A DNA stretch of 64,000 bases from Prevotella sp. (GTDB taxonomy: Bacteria; Bacteroidota; Bacteroidia; Bacteroidales; Bacteroidaceae): contig JAGAPR010000004.1 in the NCBI GenBank assembly GCA_017623155.1, positions 124,001-188,000 on the forward strand. Reading direction: 5' to 3'. Numbering within the stretch: the first letter of the stretch is position 1; every line of letters begins with the position of its first letter. Under the pieces are notes generated by a model that was given only the letters and a program-made list of their open reading frames with translations, made no database searches and was not told where the DNA came from. A program made the position numbers and the translations under genes. Shown here piece by piece: positions 44,184 through 51,835 of the stretch.

Positions 44184-44798
44184 ATGACAATAATAGGAAT
44201 AGCAGGCGGCACAGGTTCGGGAAAAACCACCGTCGTAAGGAAAATAGCCGAGGCGTGTCCTCCACATTATGTGGCCGTGGTGCCGCTCGACTCGTATTAT
44301 AACGATACGTCGCACATGACCGAGGAAGAGCGGCATGCCATCAACTTCGACCATCCTGACGCTTTCGACTGGAAACTGCTCACCGAGCATATAAAGCAAC
44401 TCAAAGCCGGAAACGCCGTGGAGCAGCCCACTTACTCGTATCTCAAATGCAATCGATTGCCTGAGACCGTGCACGTGGAGCCAAAGCCCGTAATAATAAT
44501 CGAGGGCATCATGACATTGCTCAACAAAAAGCTGCGCGACATGATGGATCTCAAAATATTCGTGGACACCGATTCCGATGAGCGGCTTATAAGAAATATC
44601 CGCCGTGATGTCGTGGAGCGGGGACGCACGGTAGAGATGGTTATCGATCGCTATCTCGACGTGCTCAAGCCGATGCACGAGCAATTTATCGAGCCAACGA
44701 AGAAGTATGCCGACCTCATTGTGCCACAAGGCGGCGACAACAAGACCGGTATCAGCATTCTCAAAGCATATATAGAAGGTATTGTCACGGGGATATAA
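44184..44798 (+). CDS. udk: uridine kinase
   Basis: The 204-residue P-loop kinase has Walker A GGTGSGKTTVV at residues 8-18, PLDSYYNDTSHM near 35 (substrate-binding Asp and Tyr), NFDHPDAFDW near 54, VIIIEGIMTL near 100 (Walker B-like), and a lid region DERLIRNIRRDVVERGR near 132. It phosphorylates uridine and cytidine in pyrimidine salvage. Its place directly after a secreted nuclease and a UDG-like gene is consistent with reuse of nucleosides from degraded nucleic acid. Confidence 0.93.
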   Translation: MTIIGIAGGTGSGKTTVVRKIAEACPPHYVAVVPLDSYYNDTSHMTEEERHAINFDHPDAFDWKLLTEHIKQLKAGNAVEQPTYSYLKCNRLPETVHVEPKPVIIIEGIMTLLNKKLRDMMDLKIFVDTDSDERLIRNIRRDVVERGRTVEMVIDRYLDVLKPMHEQFIEPTKKYADLIVPQGGDNKTGISILKAYIEGIVTGI

Positions 44799-44848
44799 AA
44801 AGGTGAAAAAACGATAAGCTAAAATTTGCTCGTATCACATTTTTTTTA

Positions 44849-44856
44849 TATCTTTG
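44849..44856 (+). promoter_or_regulatory. -7 box of the tRNA-Arg gene
   Basis: TATCTTTG followed by C lies 13 bases before the mature tRNA 5' end, a TAnnTTTG match at a short leader distance. Confidence 0.65.
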
Positions 44857-44869
44857 CACCCGATTTAAG

Positions 44870-44944
44870 GGTTCCGTAGCTCAGTTGGATTAGAGCAACG
44901 CCCTTCTAAGGCGTGGGTCTAGGGTTCGAATCCCTACGGAATCA
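44870..44944 (+). tRNA. tRNA-Arg (anticodon TCT)
   Basis: The cloverleaf folds completely. The acceptor GGTTCCG pairs with CGGAATC (one G-U). The D arm is GCTC/GAGC, the anticodon stem ACGCC/GGCGT has loop CTTCTAA (anticodon TCT, reads AGA), and the T arm is TAGGG-TTCGAAT-CCCTA. The discriminator base is A and the CCA end is not encoded. It is followed by its own terminator. Confidence 0.97.
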
Positions 44945-44947
44945 CAG

Positions 44948-44984
44948 ATAAGGACACTTGAATAAGGTGTCCTTATTTGTTTTT
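44948..44984 (+). terminator. terminator after tRNA-Arg
   Basis: ATAAGGACAC pairs with GTGTCCTTAT (10 bp, 9-base loop) and is followed by TTGTTTTT, starting 4 bases after the tRNA. Confidence 0.88.
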
Positions 44985-45042
44985 ATAATACATGCCGGCG
45001 AATAATCATAACCATGGATAAAATCTTCCGTCTTCCGTCTTT

Positions 45043-45517
45043 TATTTAACGTTTTTCGTGCTTTTTTGTTAAACAAACATAAATAAACTGTCAAGATTTA
45101 ATATGTTAACGCCGCTGAGAATGCCCGTCGTCTGAAAAAAAGTTCTCGAGCTCGCAAATAAGCGAATTATGGAGCACTTTGCGTAAATTATTGTATATAA
45201 AATGGTTATGAAGATTTTTGCCGTTTTCCGTTGCCTTAAAAATCATCTTGTTTTCCAATTAGGCCGTAATTGGAACGCAATTACGGCCTAATTGCACTCC
45301 CGTTAGGCCGTAAACGCAATGCAATTACGGCCTAATTGGAACCCCAAAAGGGGCAAAAAGGGGTGAAAGTTGTTTCCTGATTGTTTATAAATATTAAACA
45401 ACCATCTTTTGAGTTAAATATTTTAAGTTAATAAAACCTACTTTGGAAATTTGTTTTGTAGCGACTTTTTACTTTCTGTTCACATCTTTTTAGTTAAATG
45501 GGAAGTTGAAGTGTTAA
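45043..45517 (-). repeat. repeat family R, copy E
   Basis: This is a full-length R element in reverse orientation with four GGCC units. The order of the two core hairpins and the right module (GAGCTCGAGAACTTTTTTTC, GACGACGGGCATTCTC) is as in copies D and F. The left-arm end (minus strand ATTAACACTTCAACTTCCC) directly touches element S copy 1, sharing the TTAA. Its other end (minus strand TATGTTTGTTTAAC) points back toward the tRNA. This is the only R copy that is not between divergent genes. Confidence 0.9.
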
Positions 45518-45696
45518 TCTGCATTATTCATACTGTTCCGTTACGAAAGGGCTAACCGGCAGTGCATCATCGTGAGCGCAGCGCTGATGATGCCGAATGT
45601 AGTAAATCCTACTTTCAAAGAGGAAGAGCGAGCATTGCGCTGAGGTATGCCGGTTGGTCCTCGCAGTTAGGAACGGATATTAATAATGCAGGTTAA
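45514..45696 (+). repeat. element S, full copy 1
   Basis: This 183-base element is bounded by TTAA. The first 15 bases, TTAATCTGCATTATT, pair with the last 15, AATAATGCAGGTTAA, with a single T-G wobble. Inside, GGGCTAACCGGCA pairs with TGCCGGTTGGTCC, GCATCATC with GATGATGC, and GTAG with CTAC around TAAATC. It aligns along its whole length with the copy at 47942-48121. It looks like a MITE or a structured RNA gene, with no coding frame. The rest of the gap, 45697-45838, shows nothing I can name. Confidence 0.85.
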
Positions 45697-45838
45697 AAAC
45701 AAAGGGCTGGTTGGAGTAGTCGCTCGCGGGGCTTGCTTGGAGTTAAAGACAATGGCTTTCAAGAAGTGATGGCTGTCGTGCCTCTTCACTCTTCATTTAA
45801 TTTTTCCCTATTTCGCACTCATTTTCGTTTCTTTATTG

Positions 45839-45846
45839 TATCTTTG
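45839..45846 (+). promoter_or_regulatory. -7 box of the Wzi-like gene
   Basis: TATCTTTG followed by C lies 82 bases upstream of the chosen ATG and downstream of the longest frame's start, which argues against that longer protein. Confidence 0.6.
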
Positions 45847-45927
45847 CAGAAGATAAGCCGCGTGTTGGAGCGTCGGCAATCAAGTATTATTATGTATGAA
45901 TTAAACAGACTCGGTAAGGACTCAACT

Positions 45928-47514
45928 ATGAGTAAAACAATAGGCAAATTTATACAGGCGTTGTTCCTGATGTTGTTGTGCGTGAATATGGTCGCCGCGC
46001 AGAATCGAAAATCATTGCTTGAGGGATTGGAATACAACGTGTCGGCAGAGGCTTCGGCCACTCATGGCGACAAGACTCCTTTGTGGCTTAATGCCAACAA
46101 ATACGGACTGAGTTCACTTGAAAAGTATAACGGATACGTGCGTGCGGGAGTGGGGAGGCCGCTCTACACTGACTCGACGATGAAGTGGGGCATAGGTTAC
46201 GGGCTTGATGTGGCCGGAGCGTTCCACTACACGAGCAAGGCAATAGTGCAACAGGCATTCGTAGAGGGGCGTTGGCTCAAAGGAGTGCTGACCGTCGGAA
46301 GCAAGGAATATCCCATGGAACTGAAAAACAACAGGCTCAGCAGCGGCTCGCAGGCACTCGGAATAAATGCAAGACCGGTTCCGCAGGTGCGGATAGCATT
46401 GCCCGACTATTGGGATTTGCCTTTCACCAACGGATGGGTGGGCATCAAAGGCCATATAGCCTATGGAATGACGACCGACGGCGGATGGCAGCTCGACTTC
46501 ACGGGTGGAAAGTCTAAATATACGTCAAATACATTATATCACAGCAAGGCGGGATATATAAGGATAGGAAATCCTTATCGCTTTCTGCCTGTTTCGCTTG
46601 AGCTGGGACTCGAAATGGCCGCGCAGTTTGGCGGAACATCATATAATCTGGGCGGAGTTGAAGGCGGAATGAGAACGGAAATGAAGAACGACGGCAGTCT
46701 GAAAGCATTTTGGAACGTTTTTATTCCGGGAGGCTCCGACGCGTCGGAAGATGTATACAAGAACATGTCGGGCAACCAGATCGGCACTTGGATGATGCGC
46801 CTTAACTTCGATTACGATAACTGGTATCTCGGAATTTACGGCGAGCACTATTTTGAAGACCAGTCGGCAATGTTCCATTTAGACTACGACGGCTACGGCA
46901 AAGGGGATAATTGGAACGTGAACGAGAAGCGTCGCTACCTTTTGTATGACTTGAAAGACATGATGCTCGGCATCGAGTTGAAACTTAAAGAGAACAGGTT
47001 GTGGATTAATGATGTGGTGTTTGAGTATCTGTATACCAAGTATCAGAGCGGACCGATATATCACGACCACAACATGAACATATCCGACCACATCGGAGGA
47101 AACGACAATTATTACAATCATTCAATATTCACCGGATGGCAGCACTGGGGGCAGGTGATGGGAAATCCGCTTTACATGTCGCCCATTTATAACGACGACG
47201 GTCTCATAGAGGTGAAAAACAATCGGTTTTATGCTTTTCATCTCGGTATAGGCGGGGCACCGACATTCAATCTCAACTACCGTTTATTGGCCACATACCA
47301 AAAGGGCTTTGGCCAATATAACAATCCGTATCCCAATCCTCGTGAGAATGTCAGCGTGATGGCAGAGGCCGTTTATTCGTTTCCGGAGAGCACGGTGATG
47401 AACGGATGGAGCGTAAGGGCTGCCGTGGGAATGGATCGCGGAAAGCTGCTTGGTGACAATTACGGAGTGCAATTATCGGTTATGAAGACCGGTTTGCTGA
47501 ATTTTAGGAAATAA
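45928..47514 (+). CDS. capsule-assembly Wzi-like outer-membrane protein
   Basis: I chose the ATG at 45928 (528 residues) because MSKTIGKFIQALFLMLLCVN is a signal peptide ending AAAQ-like at VAAQ. An in-frame ATG at 45892 is the alternative. The mature protein is a beta-barrel of the Wzi family. Typical stretches are TPLWLNANKYGLSSLEKYNG, GYGLDVAGAFHYTSKAIVQQ, VGSKEYPMELKNNRLSSGSQ and the barrel end LLGDNYGVQLSVMKTGLLNF. Wzi proteins help retain capsular polysaccharide at the outer membrane. It lies just beyond the polysaccharide cluster, on the opposite strand, with a lipoprotein gene 5 bases downstream. Confidence 0.82.
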   Translation: MSKTIGKFIQALFLMLLCVNMVAAQNRKSLLEGLEYNVSAEASATHGDKTPLWLNANKYGLSSLEKYNGYVRAGVGRPLYTDSTMKWGIGYGLDVAGAFHYTSKAIVQQAFVEGRWLKGVLTVGSKEYPMELKNNRLSSGSQALGINARPVPQVRIALPDYWDLPFTNGWVGIKGHIAYGMTTDGGWQLDFTGGKSKYTSNTLYHSKAGYIRIGNPYRFLPVSLELGLEMAAQFGGTSYNLGGVEGGMRTEMKNDGSLKAFWNVFIPGGSDASEDVYKNMSGNQIGTWMMRLNFDYDNWYLGIYGEHYFEDQSAMFHLDYDGYGKGDNWNVNEKRRYLLYDLKDMMLGIELKLKENRLWINDVVFEYLYTKYQSGPIYHDHNMNISDHIGGNDNYYNHSIFTGWQHWGQVMGNPLYMSPIYNDDGLIEVKNNRFYAFHLGIGGAPTFNLNYRLLATYQKGFGQYNNPYPNPRENVSVMAEAVYSFPESTVMNGWSVRAAVGMDRGKLLGDNYGVQLSVMKTGLLNFRK

Positions 47515-47519
47515 CAGAG

Positions 47520-47945
47520 ATGAGAAAGATATTGTTTGTATTGGCTGCATGCCTGTCGATAACGGCATGCGAGCTTGAAACGTCGGGTAACGGAGATCTT
47601 GACGGTTTCTGGCAGTTGAAGAGTGTGGACACATTGGCCACCGGAAAGTCGGCGGATATGCGTGAAAGCGGTGTCTACTGGGCTTTTCAATGCGATATGA
47701 TGTCTGTGAAAAAGATAAATCAGATATCGGCATTCTTGCGCTTTAACAATACCGGCGACTCGCTTTTCTTATCGGAGCCGTATATCGACAATCGCGATTC
47801 TTCGGATATTGTCATCGACGATGTGGAAGTATTGCGCCCGTTGGGGATAAATGAACTGGAAGAACATTTCGGCATTTCGAAACTCGAAAGCGGCGCTATG
47901 GTGCTTAAATCGAAGACACTTCGCCTCAATTTCAGAAAGTATTAA
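47520..47945 (+). CDS. small lipocalin-like lipoprotein (DUF4847-like)
   Basis: The 141-residue protein has a lipoprotein signal (MRKILFVLAACLSITAC, lipobox ITAC with Cys17). The mature part starts DLDGFWQLKSVDTLATG, the pattern of lipocalin-like domains (GxW near the start), and continues with strands FLRFNNTGDSLFLSEP and MVLKSKTLRLNFRK. It likely sits in the outer membrane next to the Wzi-like protein. The function is unknown. Its TAA stop lies in the terminal TTAA of element S copy 2. Confidence 0.68.
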   Translation: MRKILFVLAACLSITACELETSGNGDLDGFWQLKSVDTLATGKSADMRESGVYWAFQCDMMSVKKINQISAFLRFNNTGDSLFLSEPYIDNRDSSDIVIDDVEVLRPLGINELEEHFGISKLESGAMVLKSKTLRLNFRKY

Positions 47946-48121
47946 CTTGCTTATTCATACTGTTCCGTTACGAAAGGCTAACGGGCAGTGCATCAGCGTG
48001 AGCACAGCGATGACGATGCAGAATGTAGTAATTCCTACTTTCAAAGAGTAAGAGCGAGCATTGAGCTGAGGCGCAGCCCGTTAGTTCTTGCAGTAGGAAT
48101 GAGTATGAATATGCAGGTTAA
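47942..48121. repeat. element S, full copy 2 (between two convergent stop codons)
   Basis: This 180-base element aligns along its length with 45514-45696. Terminal TTAACTTGC pairs with GCAGGTTAA, then TATTC with GAATA. The inner GGCTAACGGGC pairs with GCCCGTTAGTT, and a G-C pair stands where copy 1 has C-G. GTAG pairs with CTAC around TAATTC. The stop codon of the upstream lipoprotein (47943-47945) and that of the convergent sugar transferase (48118-48120) both lie within the element's end TTAA. It could act as a bidirectional terminator. Confidence 0.85.
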
Positions 48122-48711
48122 AACTTCTTTCCGAATAGAATTGAAAGGAAAGTATCGGTTACAATCTTCATGTCGAGCAGCAACGAGTAGTTGTTGAGAT
48201 ATTCGAGATCCATGTCGAGCCGCCTTGTCATCTTCTCCATTGTGTTCGTATATCCGTTATAGAGAGTCGCTTTTGATGTTATTCCCGGGCGCATTCGGTA
48301 CAGTTCGGCATAGTCGGGGCGTTGCTCCATTATCTTGTCGATGAAATATTTACGTTCAGGACGATAGCCCACGAACGACATGTCGCCCCGCAGAACGTTC
48401 CAAAGCTGCGGCAACTCATCGAGATGGTGCTCGCGAAGGAATTTGCCGAACGATGTCAGTCGCTCGTCATTCACCTCGGCCAAGAGCGGTATGCCGTCTT
48501 CTTCGGTGTTCGGAATCATTGTTCTGAACTTGTAAATATAAAAAGGTTTGCCGTCTTTTCCAATCCTTTCCTGCTTGAATATGGCCGGACCGCGGCTTGT
48601 GCTTTTCAACAATATATATATAACAATGTATACGGGGATAAAGATTATTATCCCCACGAGAGAGCAAACAATATCAAAAAAGCGTTTAATTATTGTCATT
48701 TTCCTTTTCAA
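48118..48711 (-). CDS. bacterial sugar transferase (monotopic phosphoglycosyl transferase)
   Basis: The 197-residue protein has one N-terminal membrane segment (FFDIVCSLVGIIIFIPVYIV, about 11-30) and the catalytic domain. That contains GPAIFKQERIGKDGKPFYIY, KFRTM near 68-72, HLDELPQLWNVLRGDMSFVG near 95-114 and RPGITSKATLYNG. Such enzymes move a sugar phosphate from a UDP-sugar to undecaprenyl phosphate and start polysaccharide synthesis. Its 5' end overlaps the WecA-like gene by 26 bases. A second start at Met5 is possible. It is the promoter-distal end of the polysaccharide operon. Confidence 0.88.
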   Translation of the reverse strand: MKRKMTIIKRFFDIVCSLVGIIIFIPVYIVIYILLKSTSRGPAIFKQERIGKDGKPFYIYKFRTMIPNTEEDGIPLLAEVNDERLTSFGKFLREHHLDELPQLWNVLRGDMSFVGYRPERKYFIDKIMEQRPDYAELYRMRPGITSKATLYNGYTNTMEKMTRRLDMDLEYLNNYSLLLDMKIVTDTFLSILFGKKF

Positions 48712-49813
48712 TATAAAAAACTTTTCTGCCTTTTTTCTTTATATAGTGATTGACAACAACATGGAACAGCACCCATATAATGATGTCAACAGTGACTATT
48801 GCCGTGAAACAGAGATGTCTGTATGCAGACAGATTGAGTGTTATGTAAAAGCATGCGAGGACGAGTATCAGCACAAGTGTCTCTTTCTGATTAAGTCCTG
48901 CACGCATTATTTTATGATGAATGTGATTTTTATCCGCGTCAAAGATGGCTCTGCCGTGCATCAGTCTTACGAATGTTATTCTGAAAACATCGAATATCGG
49001 CACAATCATAAGGCTGCCGGCGAGTAGCAGATTGTTGTGGGGCAATGTCACCACGCCGGGATTTTGCATCGAGAGTTTTACCAGCAGGAAACCCATTACA
49101 AATCCTAATGTCAGGCTGCCGGAGTCGCCCATGAATATCTTGTTGCCCTTTTCCGTTTTCCCGAAGACATTAAAATAAAGAAAGGCCGTAATCACTCCCA
49201 TCAGTCCCGCTATCAGAATGCTGTAAACCCAGATACCTCCCGACATGAAATATACAAGAAAGCCGCTCAGCGCAATGAGAGAAAGACCGGCTGACAAACC
49301 GTCTATGCCATCGATAAGATTTATCGCATTGTTGATAAATACAATTGTGAGAACGGTGAAAGGGGCTCCTATCCAAAACGGAATTTCGTGTACTCCGAAC
49401 AGTCCGTACAGGTCGTTGATGTATAAACCGGAGAAAGGCAGAATGCTTGCCGCCAATATTTGAAACACAAATTTTGTCTTTGCATTCAGTCCGAGAACGT
49501 CATCAATAAAGCCGATGGAATATATTATGACAAGACTTACGAAGAAAAGACACGACCACAGGCTTATCGTTATCTGGCCGTTTGCGCCTACCGTGTTGAA
49601 AACAGACATTGCGAGCAGGAATGCCGCAATCATACTTGGCAGGAAACTTATTCCTCCGAGGCGCGGAATACCTGTTTTGTGTATTTTTCTTGCATTCGGC
49701 AAATCATACAGATTGCGCTTCTTGCAAAACCGGTTTATGAGGGGAATGAATACAGCCCCGCATGCCCCGCTTACCAAAAAAGAACCTAATATATATAGTA
49801 GATATCTATTCAT
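48686..49813 (-). CDS. MraY/WecA-type undecaprenyl-phosphate glycosyl-1-phosphate transferase
   Basis: The 375-residue protein has about eleven transmembrane helices. Family motifs are GIPRLGGISFLPSM near 50, the Asp pair in IGFIDDVLGL near 103, NLIDGIDGLSAG near 163 (catalytic Asp) and FMGDSGSLTLG near 227, followed by a cytoplasmic RLMHGRAIFDADKNHIHH loop typical of WecA/RfaL relatives. It links HexNAc-1-phosphate to undecaprenyl phosphate. Together with the overlapping monotopic transferase, the cluster encodes two different initiating enzymes. Confidence 0.9.
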   Translation of the reverse strand: MNRYLLYILGSFLVSGACGAVFIPLINRFCKKRNLYDLPNARKIHKTGIPRLGGISFLPSMIAAFLLAMSVFNTVGANGQITISLWSCLFFVSLVIIYSIGFIDDVLGLNAKTKFVFQILAASILPFSGLYINDLYGLFGVHEIPFWIGAPFTVLTIVFINNAINLIDGIDGLSAGLSLIALSGFLVYFMSGGIWVYSILIAGLMGVITAFLYFNVFGKTEKGNKIFMGDSGSLTLGFVMGFLLVKLSMQNPGVVTLPHNNLLLAGSLMIVPIFDVFRITFVRLMHGRAIFDADKNHIHHKIMRAGLNQKETLVLILVLACFYITLNLSAYRHLCFTAIVTVDIIIWVLFHVVVNHYIKKKGRKVFYIEKENDNN

Positions 49814-49930
49814 ATAATAGAGCGGTTGTTAAATATATAACTATATATGTGCTCCAAATATTGTATAAGAAAAGGAAAACTTTTTAACTTGACAATCGTC
49901 TTTGGGGCAAAAGGCGTGATGTGTTGTGAG

Positions 49931-50704
49931 TTACGTTTGTTTTCTCGATGTGAAGAGGAAACCGAAAATCTTGTAGAGATATTTCACGGATATGAAAAAA
50001 GTGTTTGTATACATCCCGTTCCGTCGGCAGGCTGTCACGTCTTCACGTGTTATGATGAGCCTGTTCTTCACGTTCTTTGTACTCAGTCCGCCGGTGCGCA
50101 TGGTCACAAAGTCTTTCGATATGTATCCGGCCTTTATGCGATGCTTGTGAAAAAGCCTTACCATCATGTCGTAATCGGCAGCGATCTTGTAGTCGGTGGC
50201 GTATCCTCCATAATTGGCATACACATGTTTGCGCACATAAAAGGAAGGATGGGCGGGCATGAAACCGAAGCGGAGCAGGAACGGGCGGAATAGTTTTGAG
50301 GAGTAGTATCTCGTTATCTTGTCCGGCTCCCCGTCTTTGATGAAATGAATGTCTCCATATACTGCGTCGATATCTCTGCGTGAAAACTCATCGGCAATGC
50401 GCCCGACAACATCATCCGACGTATAGTAGTCATCGGAATTCAGTATACCTATCACATCACCCGTGCACATGTTGATGCCTTTGTTCATGGCATCATAAAT
50501 GCCACGGTCCGGTTCCGATATGTAGCGCATGCGCCCCTCAAATGCGGGTAGTGCCTTTTCCAATATATCTTGCGTGCTGTCAGATGAGTTGCCGTCGACC
50601 ACAATATATTCAATATCCCTGTATGTCTGAGCCAGCACAGAGGCTATCGTGTCTCTGACAGTCGCTGCACTGTTGTATGTTATGGTTATTATGGAAATCT
50701 TCAT
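49931..50704 (-). CDS. glycosyltransferase family 2
   Basis: The 257-residue GT-A enzyme starts MKISIITITYNSAATVRDTI. It has the nucleotide-sugar motif VVDGNSSDSTQ near 36 and the DxD-type NSDDYY near 90, then DAVYGDIHFI. No membrane segments are present. It adds one sugar to the lipid-linked repeat unit in the cytoplasm, and the specificity cannot be told. Its start overlaps the stop of the next upstream gene in the operon by four bases. A gap of 117 bases separates it from the WecA-like gene downstream. Confidence 0.9.
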   Translation of the reverse strand: MKISIITITYNSAATVRDTIASVLAQTYRDIEYIVVDGNSSDSTQDILEKALPAFEGRMRYISEPDRGIYDAMNKGINMCTGDVIGILNSDDYYTSDDVVGRIADEFSRRDIDAVYGDIHFIKDGEPDKITRYYSSKLFRPFLLRFGFMPAHPSFYVRKHVYANYGGYATDYKIAADYDMMVRLFHKHRIKAGYISKDFVTMRTGGLSTKNVKNRLIITREDVTACRRNGMYTNTFFISVKYLYKIFGFLFTSRKQT

Positions 50705-51825
50705 GATAGTGATTTTTCCTTAATAATGTGTTTATATAAGTCCATATATTCACGGAAAGTATTGTCCCAACTAAATTTTTCGGAGTTTATCAAGCCGTCT
50801 TTGACAATCCTTTCCCTGTACTCTGTATCCTTGAGAGTATTTATCTTTTTGTTAAATAGTTCGCTGTTTGCTTCTTCAACGAGTGTGGACTTGTTGCCGA
50901 TAATCTCCGGAATAGAAGATTTGTTAACAGCTAATACGGGACAACCTGCTTTCTGTGCCTCTATGACCGGTAGACCAAATCCCTCGTATGCAGATGGATA
51001 TAAAAGTGCGAATGCCTTGTTGTATATGGCATTAAGCTGTTTGTCGCTTACAAATCCCATGTCAGCGAATTTATCACCAAGTTTTTCTTTTACAAAAATA
51101 AGTTCATTACTTGACAATTTTTTGCCTACAATAACGAGATACATGTCGGATATTTGTGCTACATCTACGGCACATTTAAAGTTTTTATACCCGTCTCTGC
51201 CGCCAACAAAGACGAGGAAAGGCTTGTCTCCTGCATGGTATCGCTCTTCATCGGGAAGAATATGAAACGCATTTCCGCATCCATTGTAAATGACATGCAA
51301 TTTATTCTCATCAATACCTTTGACAAACCGTATGATGTCACGTTTTGTATTATCTGAGATACATACTACATAGTCGGATTTTTTTATTGCTCTGTGTTTT
51401 GTCAAGCAATGAATTAGTCGTTTTAATCCGTGATTATAGTATTCATAAGTGAAGTCGTGAACGGTTATCACGTTTATAGCTTTGCTATTATTGCATGTAC
51501 GATAGTATGTGGAATGGAATATGAAAGGTGTGGAATGCTTTATATATATAGGAAGATATCTTTTAAAAAGCATATTTTTTGCCGGTATGATACGTTCAAT
51601 TTTATCTTCCGGTATGTTGAGATTTTGTCTTAAAAGATTGTTACAAGAATTCTCATATTCTATAAATCCCCAATCGACATTATTGTCATCGACATTATTT
51701 TGTATAGTATGCTCAATATTGTTGTATTTAGGAAATATCCTTTTTATAAGTTCATTCCATACCACTGAAATACCACCGGAACGTTGCCAGTGGAATATCA
51801 GATTGTCTATAATGATTTTAGCCAT
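50701..51825 (-). CDS. glycosyltransferase family 4 (GT-B)
   Basis: The 374-residue protein has an N-terminal acceptor domain and a C-terminal donor domain. The donor domain carries VIYNGCGNAF near 177, PFLVFVGGRDGYKN near 200 and the signature YPSAYEGFGLPVIEAQ near 280 with the two Glu residues of the EX7E motif. It is a retaining GT-B enzyme adding a sugar to the growing repeat unit. Codon and base composition are AT-rich like its neighbours to 55217, which fits horizontal spread of the cluster. Confidence 0.9.
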   Translation of the reverse strand: MAKIIIDNLIFHWQRSGGISVVWNELIKRIFPKYNNIEHTIQNNVDDNNVDWGFIEYENSCNNLLRQNLNIPEDKIERIIPAKNMLFKRYLPIYIKHSTPFIFHSTYYRTCNNSKAINVITVHDFTYEYYNHGLKRLIHCLTKHRAIKKSDYVVCISDNTKRDIIRFVKGIDENKLHVIYNGCGNAFHILPDEERYHAGDKPFLVFVGGRDGYKNFKCAVDVAQISDMYLVIVGKKLSSNELIFVKEKLGDKFADMGFVSDKQLNAIYNKAFALLYPSAYEGFGLPVIEAQKAGCPVLAVNKSSIPEIIGNKSTLVEEANSELFNKKINTLKDTEYRERIVKDGLINSEKFSWDNTFREYMDLYKHIIKEKSLS

Positions 51826-51835
51826 AGGTTAATGT

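Noticed and set aside
45514..48121. Element S as a guide RNA of an IscB/TnpB-type system
   Set aside because: The fold and TTAA ends raised the idea, but no iscB, tnpB or related nuclease gene is in the window and S lies at gene ends without such a partner.
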